Origin: Undibacterium piscinae
GTDB taxonomy: Bacteria > Pseudomonadota > Gammaproteobacteria > Burkholderiales > Burkholderiaceae_D
DNA: 64,000 nucleotides
Direction of reading: 5' to 3'
NCBI GenBank assembly: GCA_003970805.2
Contig: CP051152.1
Coordinates: forward strand, 3,162,001 to 3,226,000
In this document: piece by piece, positions 16,950 through 25,929 of the stretch
Layout: every line of letters begins with the position of its first letter
Numbering within the stretch: position 1 is the first letter of the stretch
The notes under the pieces: generated by a model
Database searches by the model: none
Seen by the model: only the letters and a program-made list of their open reading frames with translations
What the model was told of the DNA's origin: nothing
Program-made: the position numbers and the translations under genes

Positions 16950-19505
16950 TTAACGCAAATAGCCGCGTGATTTCACCACTGCAATCAAAATGAGACACGA
17001 TACCGCTACGGCTGCGCTGATGGCGATATGCAACGGTGCCGGGTTGCCAAAACAGTGCACTGAGCGATGGCAGGAAAAGTCCTGCGCCAAGAATTAGTAA
17101 AGCGCTAGCCACCACCCACCACAGCGTCGGGTTGGGCAGGGTAATGCTCTTGAGCAAGTTAGGCGAGAGCGAACGGTTGATGAAAATCAGGCCGATATTG
17201 CCCAGCACCATCACGCTGAAAGCCAGCGCCCTGGCTTGTTCGCTATCCAGGCCTTGCCGTAATGCCAGAGCAAAGCTGGCCAGTACGCTCACTAGCAAAG
17301 CCATGCCCTGCAATGCGCCCTTGAACAGGATACGCGGATCAAAAACGCTGGCGTCATTCGGGCGCGGACCGCGCTGCATGACATCGTCCTCTTCTTGTTC
17401 CGCCTCGAATACCAGCGAGCAGGTCGGGTCTATGATCAGCTGCAACACCAGTATATGCACCGGCATTAAAAAGATCGGCCAGCCCAGCATGACAGGAATC
17501 AGTGACATACCTATCACCGGGATATGCACGGCGACGATGAAGGCGATGGTTTTTCTGAGGTTGTCAAAAATGCGCCGGCCGAGTTTGACCGCTGCCACAA
17601 TCGAGGAGAAATCATCGTCCAGCAATACCAGCGCGGCCGATTCGCGCGCCACATCGCTGCCGCGCTTACCCATGGCTATGCCGATATGCGCAGCCTTAAG
17701 CGCCGGTGCGTCATTGACGCCGTCACCGGTCATGGCGACAATTTCCTTGTTGCTCTTGAGTACGTTTACCAGCCGTAGTTTTTGTTCCGGCACTACGCGG
17801 CAAAAGATATTGATATCCGCGATTTTCTGGCGCAATTGTGCGTCATCGATTTGTGCCAGATCCGCCCCCGTCATGATGCCGCCGGGCGAACTTAAGCCGC
17901 ATTGCGCCGCGATGCTGTGGGCGGTGGCAGGATAGTCGCCGGTAATCATGATGACGCGGATGCCGGCGCTCTGGCATTCCTTGATCGCGGCTGGCACGGC
18001 TGGTCGTATCGGGTCGGCCAATGCAATCAGGCCGACTAATTCGAAATCAAAATCGTGCTGGATTTCCGGTAGCAGTGATGCCGGGTCGGCCGCTGAGTCT
18101 GGCGAAGTGGCTGGTGCCAAAGCGCCTGGCTCGGCCGTCCTGAAGATTGCCTTGGCCACGCCCAGCACCCTTAAGCCTTGTCCTGCCATGCGATTGACCT
18201 CGGCGGTCAGGGCACTGATCTGATCGGGTGTTAGATGGCATAAGTCGGCAATCGCTTCCGGTGCGCCCTTGGTGGCGATCACGTAATGTTGATTGTCCTT
18301 CGCTTCCCAGACGCGCGACATGGCCAGCAACTCTTTCGAGAGCGGATACTCGTTGACCAGATTCCAGCTTTCATGCAGATGTTCGGTCTGACCCAGTGTC
18401 GCAATACCCGCTTCGAGTATCGCCACTTCCATAGGGTCGAATGGATCACGGTGGCTGGCCAGAATCGCGTATTCGAGCACCTCATGAAAATGTTCCGGCA
18501 GGCTCTGGTCGGCCGCATTCACGTGATGGTATTGGTCGGCGCAAAATACCTGGGCCACCGCCATCTTGTTCTGGGTCAGGGTGCCGGTCTTGTCTACGCA
18601 CAGCACGGTTGCCGCCCCCAGCATTTCGATAGCCGGCACGCGCCGCGTCAGGACGTTTTTTTTCTAGCGATACGCCATGCGCCTATGCCTAAAAACAAGG
18701 TTAGCACGACCGGTAATTCTTCCGGAATCAGCGCCATCGCAAAGGTGATGCCCACCAGTAAACCGGCCAGCCAGTCAGAGCGCGTATAGCCGTACCAGAG
18801 CGCCAGAAACAGGGCGATGCTAATGCTGACTACCGCGACATATTTGACTACCCGTGCGGTTTCACGCTGGACCCGGGTCGGTTCTTGCTCTACCGCAAAC
18901 AGCGCCTTGCCGATCTGGCCTATGGCGCTATGGCTGCCGGTCGCGATCACGCGTGCCATGCCTTTGCCCTGCACCACCAGCGAGCCGGAAAACAAGAAGG
19001 GTAGATCGTCACCGCCGGCTTGCCCCATTTGCTCAGGCGCAGGTTCTAGTACGGCTTTGCTGACCGGCACCGATTCGCCGGTCAGCAGCGATTCGTCCAC
19101 CGTCATGTTCAGGCAAGACAACAGGATCGCATCAGCCGGTACCCGGTCGCCCTCGGATAGCATGATCAGGTCGCCGCGCACTACGTCGCGGCCGGCAATT
19201 CTTTGCTGTACGCCGTCGCGTAGCACCAGTGCGCGCGGGCTGGAGAGTTCGCGCAGGGCTTCCAGCGCCCGTTCGGTTTTATGTTCCTGAAAGAAGGTGA
19301 TGGCGATGATGACAAACACAAAGCCTAGCAAGACCAGGGCTTCATTGGTGTCGCCCAGCGTCAGGTAGATCGCGCCGCAGGCAATCAGCAGCAACAGCAT
19401 AGGCTCGGTCACCACGCTAAAGGCAATTGCCCAGATCTGCCGTGGCTTGGCTGACGGCAATTCATTGTAGCCTTCGCTGCGCTGCAGTTCGGCGGCAGTT
19501 TACTG
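16950..19505 (-). pseudogene. Cation-transporting P-type ATPase, disrupted by frameshifts
   Basis: Two large ORFs together make one P-type ATPase of the calcium/cation (P2-like) group. The 5' part (19460-18648) has TGES (LLTGESVP) and PEELPVVLT; the 3' part (18639 down) has the phosphorylation motif DKTGTLTQNK, MITGDYPAT and GDGVNDAPALK. The frames break at a T8 run (18656-18663), where upstream frame stops two codons later; a -1 shift gives the expected RKKNVLT. A second shift at an A4 run (17049-17052) destroys the last transmembrane helix; deleting one base restores a hydrophobic tail ending SRGYLR with a stop at 16950 and removes the overlap with the convergent gene. The extreme N-terminus (TAAELQRSEGYNELPSAKP) runs into an in-frame TAA and has no start codon. 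Decayed gene, or sequencing errors at two sites plus true 5' damage. Confidence 0.85.
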
Positions 19506-19663
19506 ATGCGGCAAAATCTGAGAAATGGTTAGCGTTACGTGCTTTTGATGATCGCATGGTTACTCTAAAGGTCCGTCATGAACACATTCACTGATCACAT
19601 CCGTTAGCCATACTGAAGTGTCTGGCTCAGTGCTTTGGCTTTATAACGGCAGCCCTGCTATTG

Positions 19664-19983
19664 CTAGGCTTTTATGGGGCATGTGACTGATCGCCAACTC
19701 GCCTGTTCATCATGGGCACCTGGTGTCTGTGTTGCGAACGTAGCGTTATTGATGATATCTATGGTTGCAGCCAAGGAACCTGTGATAGAGATATTATTGT
19801 GACTGATCGAACCGCCTGTAGCATCAGTGTCTGTGTAGACAGGTTAGCAGGTTAGGCAATCGAAACGCCGTCTTGACCGCTGACTTGGCTCAGATCGCTG
19901 TCATCGATTGTTGACATGGCGGAAGCGGCCATTGCGCAAGAGGACAGGGCAGCTGCGAGTGCGAGTTTTTTGATCAGTTTCAT
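19664..19983 (-). pseudogene. FilA-like secreted protein remnant
   Basis: ATG at 19983, with a GGAG ribosome binding site, opens a signal peptide (MKLIKKLALAAAL, cleavage near ASA-MS) followed by IDDSDLSQVSGQDGVSIA, the hallmark N-terminus of FilA/DUF6160-like surface proteins ('LSxVxGQDGxS'). A stop follows at 19852-19854, after 43 codons. An 8-base direct repeat CTAACCTG CTAACCTG sits at the break; downstream, in the shifted frame, family-like sequence continues (YTDTDATGGSISHNN, NISITGSLAATIDIINNA) to a stop at 19664. Hence a frameshifted and truncated gene. The intact 43-codon ORF might still be translated. Confidence 0.65.
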
Positions 19984-20525
19984 GTTGAGTCTCCAGTGGT
20001 TTTATGAATTATGTTTTTGATCCGGACGGACAGTTTGTGTGCGGCTTAAACATGTGTTGCAAAGCCTCAGTGATAGTTTTCCCCGTAGGCCCGGTCCGGT
20101 AATACAGAGGTTTTGAACTGATTCAAGATCGCTGCATCACGCAACAAAGATTAATGGAAATTGTTTTTTGGATCACAGAATTTATTTAGAATCTTTATTC
20201 ACAGTTTCCCCTTGAACATGGATTCCCAGCGTTTTCCTCGCTGAGCCAGATCTACGCAAGTGCCATACCCATATCCTGGTTTGTCTATGAAAACCGGGTG
20301 GGATTTCGTGAATTTTTGTGACGAAAATCTGGCAACAATCGCGAGAGTAAAAAAAACAACAAATGGAAAGAAGCGCCATACGGCAAATTTTCCTAAGGAA
20401 TTTTTCCTGATATCTGAGAGGGAGTTCTAATTGCGGCGGCAAATAGCGCTGGCCAAATGTGGAGCTCCTAAGCAAGTGTTAAAGTAGTGTCTCTTTTGAA
20501 ATTAATGGCAAGGGCATCGCTCAAC
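19984..20525. other. 542-bp intergenic region
   Basis: Contains the promoter side of the FilA-like remnant and of the thioesterase gene. An ORF on the minus strand (20182-20475) has no ribosome binding site or family features and is not called. The stretch 20150-20370 is A/T-rich. Nothing else recognised. Confidence 0.45.
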
Positions 20526-21005
20526 ATGACACAACATATTATTGAAAATCCGGAATTTCAGACCTTGCTCAAGCATGTGATGGAAGAGAAAATTCCGTTT
20601 TGCCAGTTGCTGGGAATTAAGCTGGCCAGCTTTGATCCTGAAAATCCACAGATCAGTTTTGAGATGCGCGAGCAATTGCTGGGTAATTTTTCAAAAGGGA
20701 TGTTGCACGGAGGCGTGATTGCCTCGGTACTCGATAGCGTGGCCGGTTTTGCGATTTTGCTCAAAATGGCACAACATAGCCCCAAGGATGACGCGATGTC
20801 GCAATTGAGAGAGTTTTCGCGCATGAGTACGATAGATTTGCGTATCGATTATCTGCAACCGGGATTGGGCAAGACCTTTACCGCCAGCGCCGAAGTGACG
20901 CGCCTGGGCAAGCGTATCGCCAATGTAGTGATGAATCTCAGGAACGAAAAAAATGAGCGCATCGCGACCGGTGCCGCAGCGTTTATGCTGCACGAAAAAA
21001 TATAA
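20526..21005 (+). CDS. PaaI/YigI-like hotdog thioesterase
   Basis: About 159 residues from the ATG at 20526 (MTQHIIENPEF); in-frame upstream starts at 20505 (ATG) and 20487 (GTG) are possible but lack similarity. The hotdog-fold signature is clear: EKIPFCQLLGIKL, LLGNFSKGMLHGGVIASVLDSVAG (HGGVIASVLD is the catalytic helix start) and STIDLRIDYLQPG. YigI and PaaI relatives hydrolyse acyl-CoA thioesters. Substrate unknown. selO follows 94 bases downstream. Confidence 0.85.
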   Translation: MTQHIIENPEFQTLLKHVMEEKIPFCQLLGIKLASFDPENPQISFEMREQLLGNFSKGMLHGGVIASVLDSVAGFAILLKMAQHSPKDDAMSQLREFSRMSTIDLRIDYLQPGLGKTFTASAEVTRLGKRIANVVMNLRNEKNERIATGAAAFMLHEKI

Positions 21006-21032
21006 ATGAATCAGAGGTGGCGCTCTGGATAT

Positions 21033-21065
21033 GTTTAAGCAGCGTTTAAGCAGCGTTTAAGCAGC
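21033..21065. repeat. Three perfect 11-bp tandem repeats
   Basis: GTTTAAGCAGC occurs three times head to tail at 21033, 21044 and 21055 in the leader of selO. Copy number could vary by slippage and change leader length. Confidence 0.85.
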
Positions 21066-21098
21066 ACAGATCAGGAAAATTTACGGAAATTGGAAAAT

Positions 21099-22334
21099 AT
21101 GATGAAATCAAACACCATGAACACCAGCGCCGGCTTGGTGTTTGATAATAGCTATGCGCGAGAACTTGGCGGATTGTACGCAACGTGGCAAGCGGCGCAG
21201 GTGCCGCAGGCGAGCATGGTGAAATTTAATCGTTCGCTGGCCGCAGAATTAGGCTTGGATGTGACAGCACTGGAAACTGAGCTAGGCACTGCGATATTTT
21301 CCGGCAATCAGGTGCCAGAAGGCGCGACACCTTTGGCGCAAGCGTATTCCGGACATCAGTTCGGTAGGTTTTCGCCGCAGTTGGGCGATGGTCGTGCGCT
21401 GTTGCTGGGCGAAGTGATAGACCCATTAGGGCGGCGCCGTGATATCGCCTTCAAGGGTTCCGGCCGCACGCCGTTTTCACGTGGCGGTGACGGCAAGGCC
21501 ACGCTAGGGCCTATGCTACGTGAGTATCTGATAGGCGAAGCCATGCACGCACTTGGCATTCCTACTACCCGCGCTTTAGCGGTGGTCAATACCGGAGAAG
21601 CGGTGTTGCGTGAAGGCGTATTGCCGGGCGCGATACTGACGCGGGTAGCCAGCAGCCATCTGCGGGTAGGCACTTTTCAGTTTGTCGCGGCAAAAGATCA
21701 GGATGATGTATTGCGGCAGTTCGCCGATTACGTGATTGCGCGTCATGATCCCGCTCTGGCTGGCGAAACGAATCCGTATCTGAGCCTGCTGCAGGCGGTG
21801 AGCGAGCGTCAGGCGGCATTGATCGCGCAATGGATGCTCAATGGTTTTATCCATGGCGTGATGAATACCGACAATATGACGATCTCCGGCGAGACCATCG
21901 ATTACGGTCCTTGCGCCTTCATGGATAGCTATGATCCCGATACGGTTTTTAGCTCTATTGACAGTCAGGGCCGCTATGCGTATAGCAATCAGCCGCGCAT
22001 CGCGCAATGGAATCTGGCGCGCTTGGCTGAAACCTTATTAACGCTGATAGACCCCGAGCCTGCACGGGCGGTAACATTGGCGACTGCGGTATTGGACGAT
22101 TTTCCGCAACGCTATCAACAGCATTGGCTGACCGGCATGCGGCGTAAACTGGGCCTGAGCGGTGAGCAAGCGGGCGACCTGGAGTTAGCTGAGGATTTTC
22201 TGGAAAGCATGGCAGGGCAGGATGTCGATTTCACGCTGGCGTTTCGCCGTCTGGCCGATTCTGCTATGTGCCAGCATGCGATGGCGCAGCGCAAGTCGGA
22301 ATGGCAGGGGGCTCTCATGGGAAAGATCGCATAG
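21099..22334 (+). CDS. selO: SelO/YdiU protein adenylyltransferase, C-terminally truncated
   Basis: The pseudokinase-fold AMPylator SelO transfers AMP to Ser/Thr/Tyr of redox-related proteins. The kinase-like core is intact: [36 protein letters not shown] (nucleotide site), [25 protein letters not shown] and DYGPCAFMD (metal site). Family members are about 480-500 residues; this one stops after about 411 at [13 protein letters not shown], missing the last ~70-80 residues (usual PRN and C-terminal Cys region). Sequence after ~22325 belongs to a glutathione S-transferase in another frame, so a deletion has joined the two genes. The frame is open from a TTG at 21090, but ATG 21099/21102 is preferred. 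Activity is uncertain. Confidence 0.85.
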   Translation: MMKSNTMNTSAGLVFDNSYARELGGLYATWQAAQVPQASMVKFNRSLAAELGLDVTALETELGTAIFSGNQVPEGATPLAQAYSGHQFGRFSPQLGDGRALLLGEVIDPLGRRRDIAFKGSGRTPFSRGGDGKATLGPMLREYLIGEAMHALGIPTTRALAVVNTGEAVLREGVLPGAILTRVASSHLRVGTFQFVAAKDQDDVLRQFADYVIARHDPALAGETNPYLSLLQAVSERQAALIAQWMLNGFIHGVMNTDNMTISGETIDYGPCAFMDSYDPDTVFSSIDSQGRYAYSNQPRIAQWNLARLAETLLTLIDPEPARAVTLATAVLDDFPQRYQQHWLTGMRRKLGLSGEQAGDLELAEDFLESMAGQDVDFTLAFRRLADSAMCQHAMAQRKSEWQGALMGKIA

Positions 22335-22660
22335 GATTTAGCCTGCCCAATCTGCGTTATGCGCTACGCTGGAGCGCGCGCGAGGTTCTGCATTACCTGC
22401 GGCAGCGCGTGCTGGCCGATCTGGCCAGGCTGGATGCGGCCGTCTCTGCGCAGGATTTCTTGCTGCCGTCCGGTCCCAGTATTGCCGACCTCAGTTGTTC
22501 TGCGTATTTGTTTTGGTTAGATCAAGTCGGGATAGACGAAAGCGCCTACCCGCATCTGCAGCGCTGGCTGGCGCGTCTGCGCGCACTACCGCACTGGCAG
22601 CATCCGGATCTGGCGATGCAAGCTGTCGCGCCAGATACTTCCCTTGCCAGAGATGAGTAG
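22325..22660 (+). pseudogene. Glutathione S-transferase C-terminal domain remnant
   Basis: From about NLRYALRWSAREVL onward (frame starting upstream at 22268) the product reads like an all-helical GST C-terminal domain: LRQRVLADLARLDAAV, then DFLLPSGPSIADLSCSAYLFW (the N-capping box SIADLS is diagnostic) and YPHLQRWLARLRALPHW. The thioredoxin-like N-terminal domain that binds glutathione is absent; it is replaced by the end of selO. Remnant of a deletion junction. Confidence 0.75.
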
Positions 22661-22707
22661 ATCTAGCGGCTGCGGCCAATCAGGATTTTTTTGATGCAAG
22701 GCCCAGC

Positions 22708-22766
22708 GCGCATATTCCATGCGCCTCGCCAGCCTGCCTGCCCGCAAAGCCGCATGGAATATGCGC
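22708..22766. repeat. Perfect 16-bp inverted repeat
   Basis: GCGCATATTCCATGCG (22708-22723) and its exact reverse complement (22751-22766) are separated by 27 bases. Nearby T-tracts (22686-22692 and 22782-22787) mean it could terminate transcription from the selO/GST side. Confidence 0.7.
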
Positions 22767-22800
22767 GAGCGGGCAGGGGTGTTTTTTATTACACTAACTT

Positions 22801-23089
22801 GTTACTGTTCCGCCAGCATGAAAACTCCCTCGCCCAGCCCGGCGGGAGAGGGCCGGGGGCGGAACAGGGGAATTTGAATGGCATGCCATCCACCTTTGGA
22901 GCCATATTCGCTAGTAGCGGAATTATGCGCCCTGCAAGGAGGGTGATTGAAAAAAGTAACGCTTGCCTTCAATAGCTGATACGCTTAACCCATGAAAAAT
23001 CAATATGCGCTTATTTCGGACCCACCCTCATCCCAACCCTTCTCCCGTGACGGCTGAGAAGGGTTTGATATAACGGGCTGAACAGTAAC
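22801..23089. repeat. Putative 289-bp MITE with 10-bp terminal inverted repeats
   Basis: GTTACTGTTC at 22801-22810 is matched by GAACAGTAAC at 23080-23089, with weaker pairing outside. Inside are CCCTCGCCC...GGGAGAGGG (about 22831-22855) and CCCTCATCCCAACCCTTCTCCC (about 23026-23047), a motif family common in intergenic repeats of proteobacteria. No ORF of note. Confidence 0.5.
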
Positions 23090-23111
23090 TTAACTTGCTG
23101 ACACTAGCGAT

Positions 23112-24566
23112 TTACTTGGCAACGCCCAAATGCTGGAGGAAGAAGCTTTCGTATTTCTTGTGGCGACCCTTGGCTTTGACGACGCCATCGAGGCCATGTT
23201 CGCCGTCTGGATCTAGGAACAGATCGACTAGACCTTCCTTGCCGTTCTCCAATAAGGCACGATACACGTTGACGGTATCCTGATACAGCACATTCGGATC
23301 TTGCATACCATGTACCAGCATCAGTGGTTTTTTTAGTCCTGTGGTGAGCGGTAATAAGGAGTAGCGGCGCAGCGTGGGTTTGCTGCGTTCGGTCTTGCCT
23401 ATGGTGCGGCCGCTGTACCAGCTATTATAGTTTTCCCATTCGGTGGGGCCGGCTCCGGCGATGCCAGCGGCAAAAGTGTCGGGGCTGGTGTACATGGTGT
23501 ATTGGGTTTGGAAGCCACCGAAACTCCATCCTGTTAAACCTATGCGCTGGGCATCGACGCCTAGATTTTTTTGCATATAACTGGCCAGGTCTTGCAGGTC
23601 TTCGGTTTGTGGTTTGCCGACTTGTTCCCAGTTGGCGTCACTGAATTTTCGCCCGTAATTGGAGTGTCCGCGCGGATCGACGGCAACCATCACATAACCA
23701 TGTTTGGCCGCCATATACATGCCGAATAAATAGGCAGTCGCTTGAAAACTGTCGGTCTCGACGATATGCCTGTCATTGAGCGGGCCACCGTAGGTGTACA
23801 CCACCGCAGGGCGCAGATCGCTGGCTTGCCAGTTGGCCGGTTTGAAGACATACGCCTCGATCGCATCACCGTGCCGGTTCGCAAAATGATATTGCTTCAA
23901 TAATTTGAAATCTGCGCCAGGCGACTCTTCGCAAAACAGCGCGATACCCTTGATCCACATGGTCTCGTTGATCTGAAAATGCTTGACGGCGGCGTCGCGC
24001 AACGCGGTAGTGAGTGCGTCGTCGCAATAGTTCATTGCATCGCTCAAAGTCAGGTGGAAGCGATATTCTTCTTCAGTATAAGGATAGCCCCATCGCTGCA
24101 TCAATTCTTGCTGGCGCGGACTCAGCGCCTGGCTGTTGCGTCTGGCCATTTCATTACTGTTGAGCGCGGTGCTGAACGGTGCAAAATGGCGTACGCAGCG
24201 CATTGCCAGTGCATCGAGTGGCGGACATTCGCTATTCGGGCGCAAGGCCAGGCAATGCCCCAGCCATAGCACTTGCGGTGATGGTACGATCAGCGCGCGT
24301 TGCTGGCTGCAAAACGTATGCAGTGCCTGTTCCAGATCCCTTAGCTGATAGCCTTCGGCAAGACGGAATGGCGCTTTGAGCGTCGCATGAAAGCCATAAC
24401 GGCGCGCATCTCGGGTGACTTTGGCTTGCACGGTTGTCGTTATTCCCGCTATGCGAGGTTGCGCCAGCGCGTGCGCCGAGGCGGTGTCGCGTCCCAGCCA
24501 TTGGCTGCCGGCCAGCCACCACTGGCTGTCGGTTTCAGGGGCAAAATAAAGTGCATAGCGTGTCAT
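23112..24566 (-). CDS. DUF1045 (2H phosphoesterase-like) fused to a prolyl oligopeptidase (S9) catalytic domain
   Basis: 484 residues from the ATG at 24566. Residues ~1-220 are a DUF1045 protein as found in phosphonate clusters, with both 2H motifs (YGFHATLKAPFRL and YRFHLTLSDAM) and the usual ending (ALFCEESPGADFKLLKQYHF). Without any gap the sequence becomes the C-terminal alpha/beta-hydrolase domain of an S9 peptidase: PAVVYTYGGP, GWSFGGFQT (catalytic Ser), MLVHGMQDPNV (Asp) and DGEHGLDG (His). The beta-propeller of normal S9 peptidases (several hundred residues) is missing. The join at LLKQYHFANRHGDAIEAYV fits the end of one family and the middle of the other. This is an in-frame fusion by deletion or a real chimera. 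It is divergent from phnM. Confidence 0.8.
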   Translation of the reverse strand: MTRYALYFAPETDSQWWLAGSQWLGRDTASAHALAQPRIAGITTTVQAKVTRDARRYGFHATLKAPFRLAEGYQLRDLEQALHTFCSQQRALIVPSPQVLWLGHCLALRPNSECPPLDALAMRCVRHFAPFSTALNSNEMARRNSQALSPRQQELMQRWGYPYTEEEYRFHLTLSDAMNYCDDALTTALRDAAVKHFQINETMWIKGIALFCEESPGADFKLLKQYHFANRHGDAIEAYVFKPANWQASDLRPAVVYTYGGPLNDRHIVETDSFQATAYLFGMYMAAKHGYVMVAVDPRGHSNYGRKFSDANWEQVGKPQTEDLQDLASYMQKNLGVDAQRIGLTGWSFGGFQTQYTMYTSPDTFAAGIAGAGPTEWENYNSWYSGRTIGKTERSKPTLRRYSLLPLTTGLKKPLMLVHGMQDPNVLYQDTVNVYRALLENGKEGLVDLFLDPDGEHGLDGVVKAKGRHKKYESFFLQHLGVAK

Positions 24567-24677
24567 GTCTGGATCTTTCTGCGGAAAGAGTGCTGCACTA
24601 TTTTCTGGGAGCAATAGGAATACGGCTGCGAAATTGTGATACTGTGAATGGATACCGTATATTGTCTATTTTTCACT

Positions 24678-25838
24678 ATGAAATCAAGTTGCAGCGACGT
24701 TTTTGTGCACAATGCCCGTATCGTAAGCGCCGATGCGGTGTTCTCCGGATCTTTGTTAGTGCAGCAAGGCATGATCGCTGAAGTCTCATCCCTGGCACCA
24801 TCTGCTCCGGGTTTGTCCGGGCAAGACTGGCAAGGCGATTACCTGTTGCCAGGCCTGGTCGAATTGCACACCGATAATCTGGAAAAGCATCTGATGCCGC
24901 GCCCCAAGGTGAACTGGCCGGTATTGCCGGCGATTATCGCCCATGATGCAGAGATCGCCGCCGCCGGCATTACCACCGTACTCGATGCGGTGTCGGTCGG
25001 CGATCTGGATGCCGACAGCGTACGCCTGCAAACCCTGGACAGTTGCGCGCAAGGCTTGCAGCAAGCCGCCGATGCCGGGCTGTTGCGCGCCGATCATTTT
25101 TTGCACATGCGCCTTGAGTTGGCTGAGCCTCAATTGCTGGCGCTGTTTGCGCCTTTCCTGCACGATGCGCGAGTGAAACTGGTATCCCTGATGGATCACA
25201 CACCGGGACAGCGTCAATGGACGGATTTGGCACATTACCGCACTTATGTCGGCGGCAAGCGTGGCTGGAGTATCGCAAAAGTCGATGCGATGCTCGATCA
25301 TATGCTGGAGCGTCAGCACTTGCATGCGGCTGAAAACCGCAAGAAAATTATCGCCTGCTGCGCCAGCCATACTCAGGTGATACCGCTGGCAACGCATGAT
25401 GATACGACGGTGGCGCATGTCAGCGAAGGGCATGCTGATGGCGTGACGATTTCCGAATTCCCGACTACGCTGGCAGCGGCCCTGGCGGCGCGTGCACATG
25501 GCCTGAGCATCGTCATGGGTGCCCCGAACCGGGTGCGCGGTGGTTCTCACTCCGGTAATGTGGCTGCCAGCGAACTGGCCCGCGCCGGTTTGCTCGACAT
25601 ACTGTCGTCCGATTATGTGCCGGCCAGCTTGCTGCATGCGGCATTCATGTTGCAGGATGATGGCTTTAGCTTGCCTAAGGCGATCGCTACCGTCAGCCGT
25701 AATCCGGCGCGCATTATAGGTCTTCTCGACCGCGGTGAAATTGCCCGTGGTTTGCGTGGAGACTTCATCCGGGTCAGGATGCATGGGCAGATGCCGGTGG
25801 TGATGGGGGTCTGGAAAATGGGGCAAAAGATTGCCTAG
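24678..25838 (+). CDS. phnM: Alpha-D-ribose 1-methylphosphonate 5-triphosphate diphosphatase
   Basis: 386 residues. PhnM removes pyrophosphate from the ribosyl-phosphonate triphosphate in the C-P lyase pathway. Amidohydrolase features: LPGLVELHTDNLEKHLMPRP (HxD-type metal site), SLMDHTPGQRQW, IACCASHTQVIPLATHDD (His ligands), GAPNRVRGGSHSGN and SSDYVPASLL. The ATG at 24678 is where similarity begins; an ATG at 24648 is alternative. No other phn genes except the DUF1045 half-gene opposite are in the window, so the C-P lyase cluster may be lost or elsewhere. Confidence 0.9.
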   Translation: MKSSCSDVFVHNARIVSADAVFSGSLLVQQGMIAEVSSLAPSAPGLSGQDWQGDYLLPGLVELHTDNLEKHLMPRPKVNWPVLPAIIAHDAEIAAAGITTVLDAVSVGDLDADSVRLQTLDSCAQGLQQAADAGLLRADHFLHMRLELAEPQLLALFAPFLHDARVKLVSLMDHTPGQRQWTDLAHYRTYVGGKRGWSIAKVDAMLDHMLERQHLHAAENRKKIIACCASHTQVIPLATHDDTTVAHVSEGHADGVTISEFPTTLAAALAARAHGLSIVMGAPNRVRGGSHSGNVAASELARAGLLDILSSDYVPASLLHAAFMLQDDGFSLPKAIATVSRNPARIIGLLDRGEIARGLRGDFIRVRMHGQMPVVMGVWKMGQKIA

Positions 25839-25851
25839 ACTTGCTTCGTAT

Positions 25852-25883
25852 AAAACAGCCCAGACTTAGTAGGAGGGCTGTTT
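25852..25883. terminator. Hairpin terminator after phnM
   Basis: AAACAGCCC (25853-25861) pairs with GGGCTGTTT (25875-25883) with A and T runs on the two sides, so it may work in both directions between the convergent phnM and DHH genes. Confidence 0.6.
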
Positions 25884-25929
25884 ACACGGATGCATTCCAC
25901 GTTCATTCCCCCCTTGGTAATAACACTAT

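Noticed and set aside
20182..20475. 97-codon ORF upstream of the thioesterase
   Set aside because: No ribosome binding site, no signal, odd composition, no recognised similarity.
22691..22975. 94-codon ORF in the repeat region
   Set aside because: Consists of palindromic and GC-rich repeat sequence.
24786..25826. 346-codon open frame antisense to phnM
   Set aside because: Shadow of the conserved phnM reading frame; Cys/His/Arg-rich translation typical of antisense frames in GC-rich DNA.
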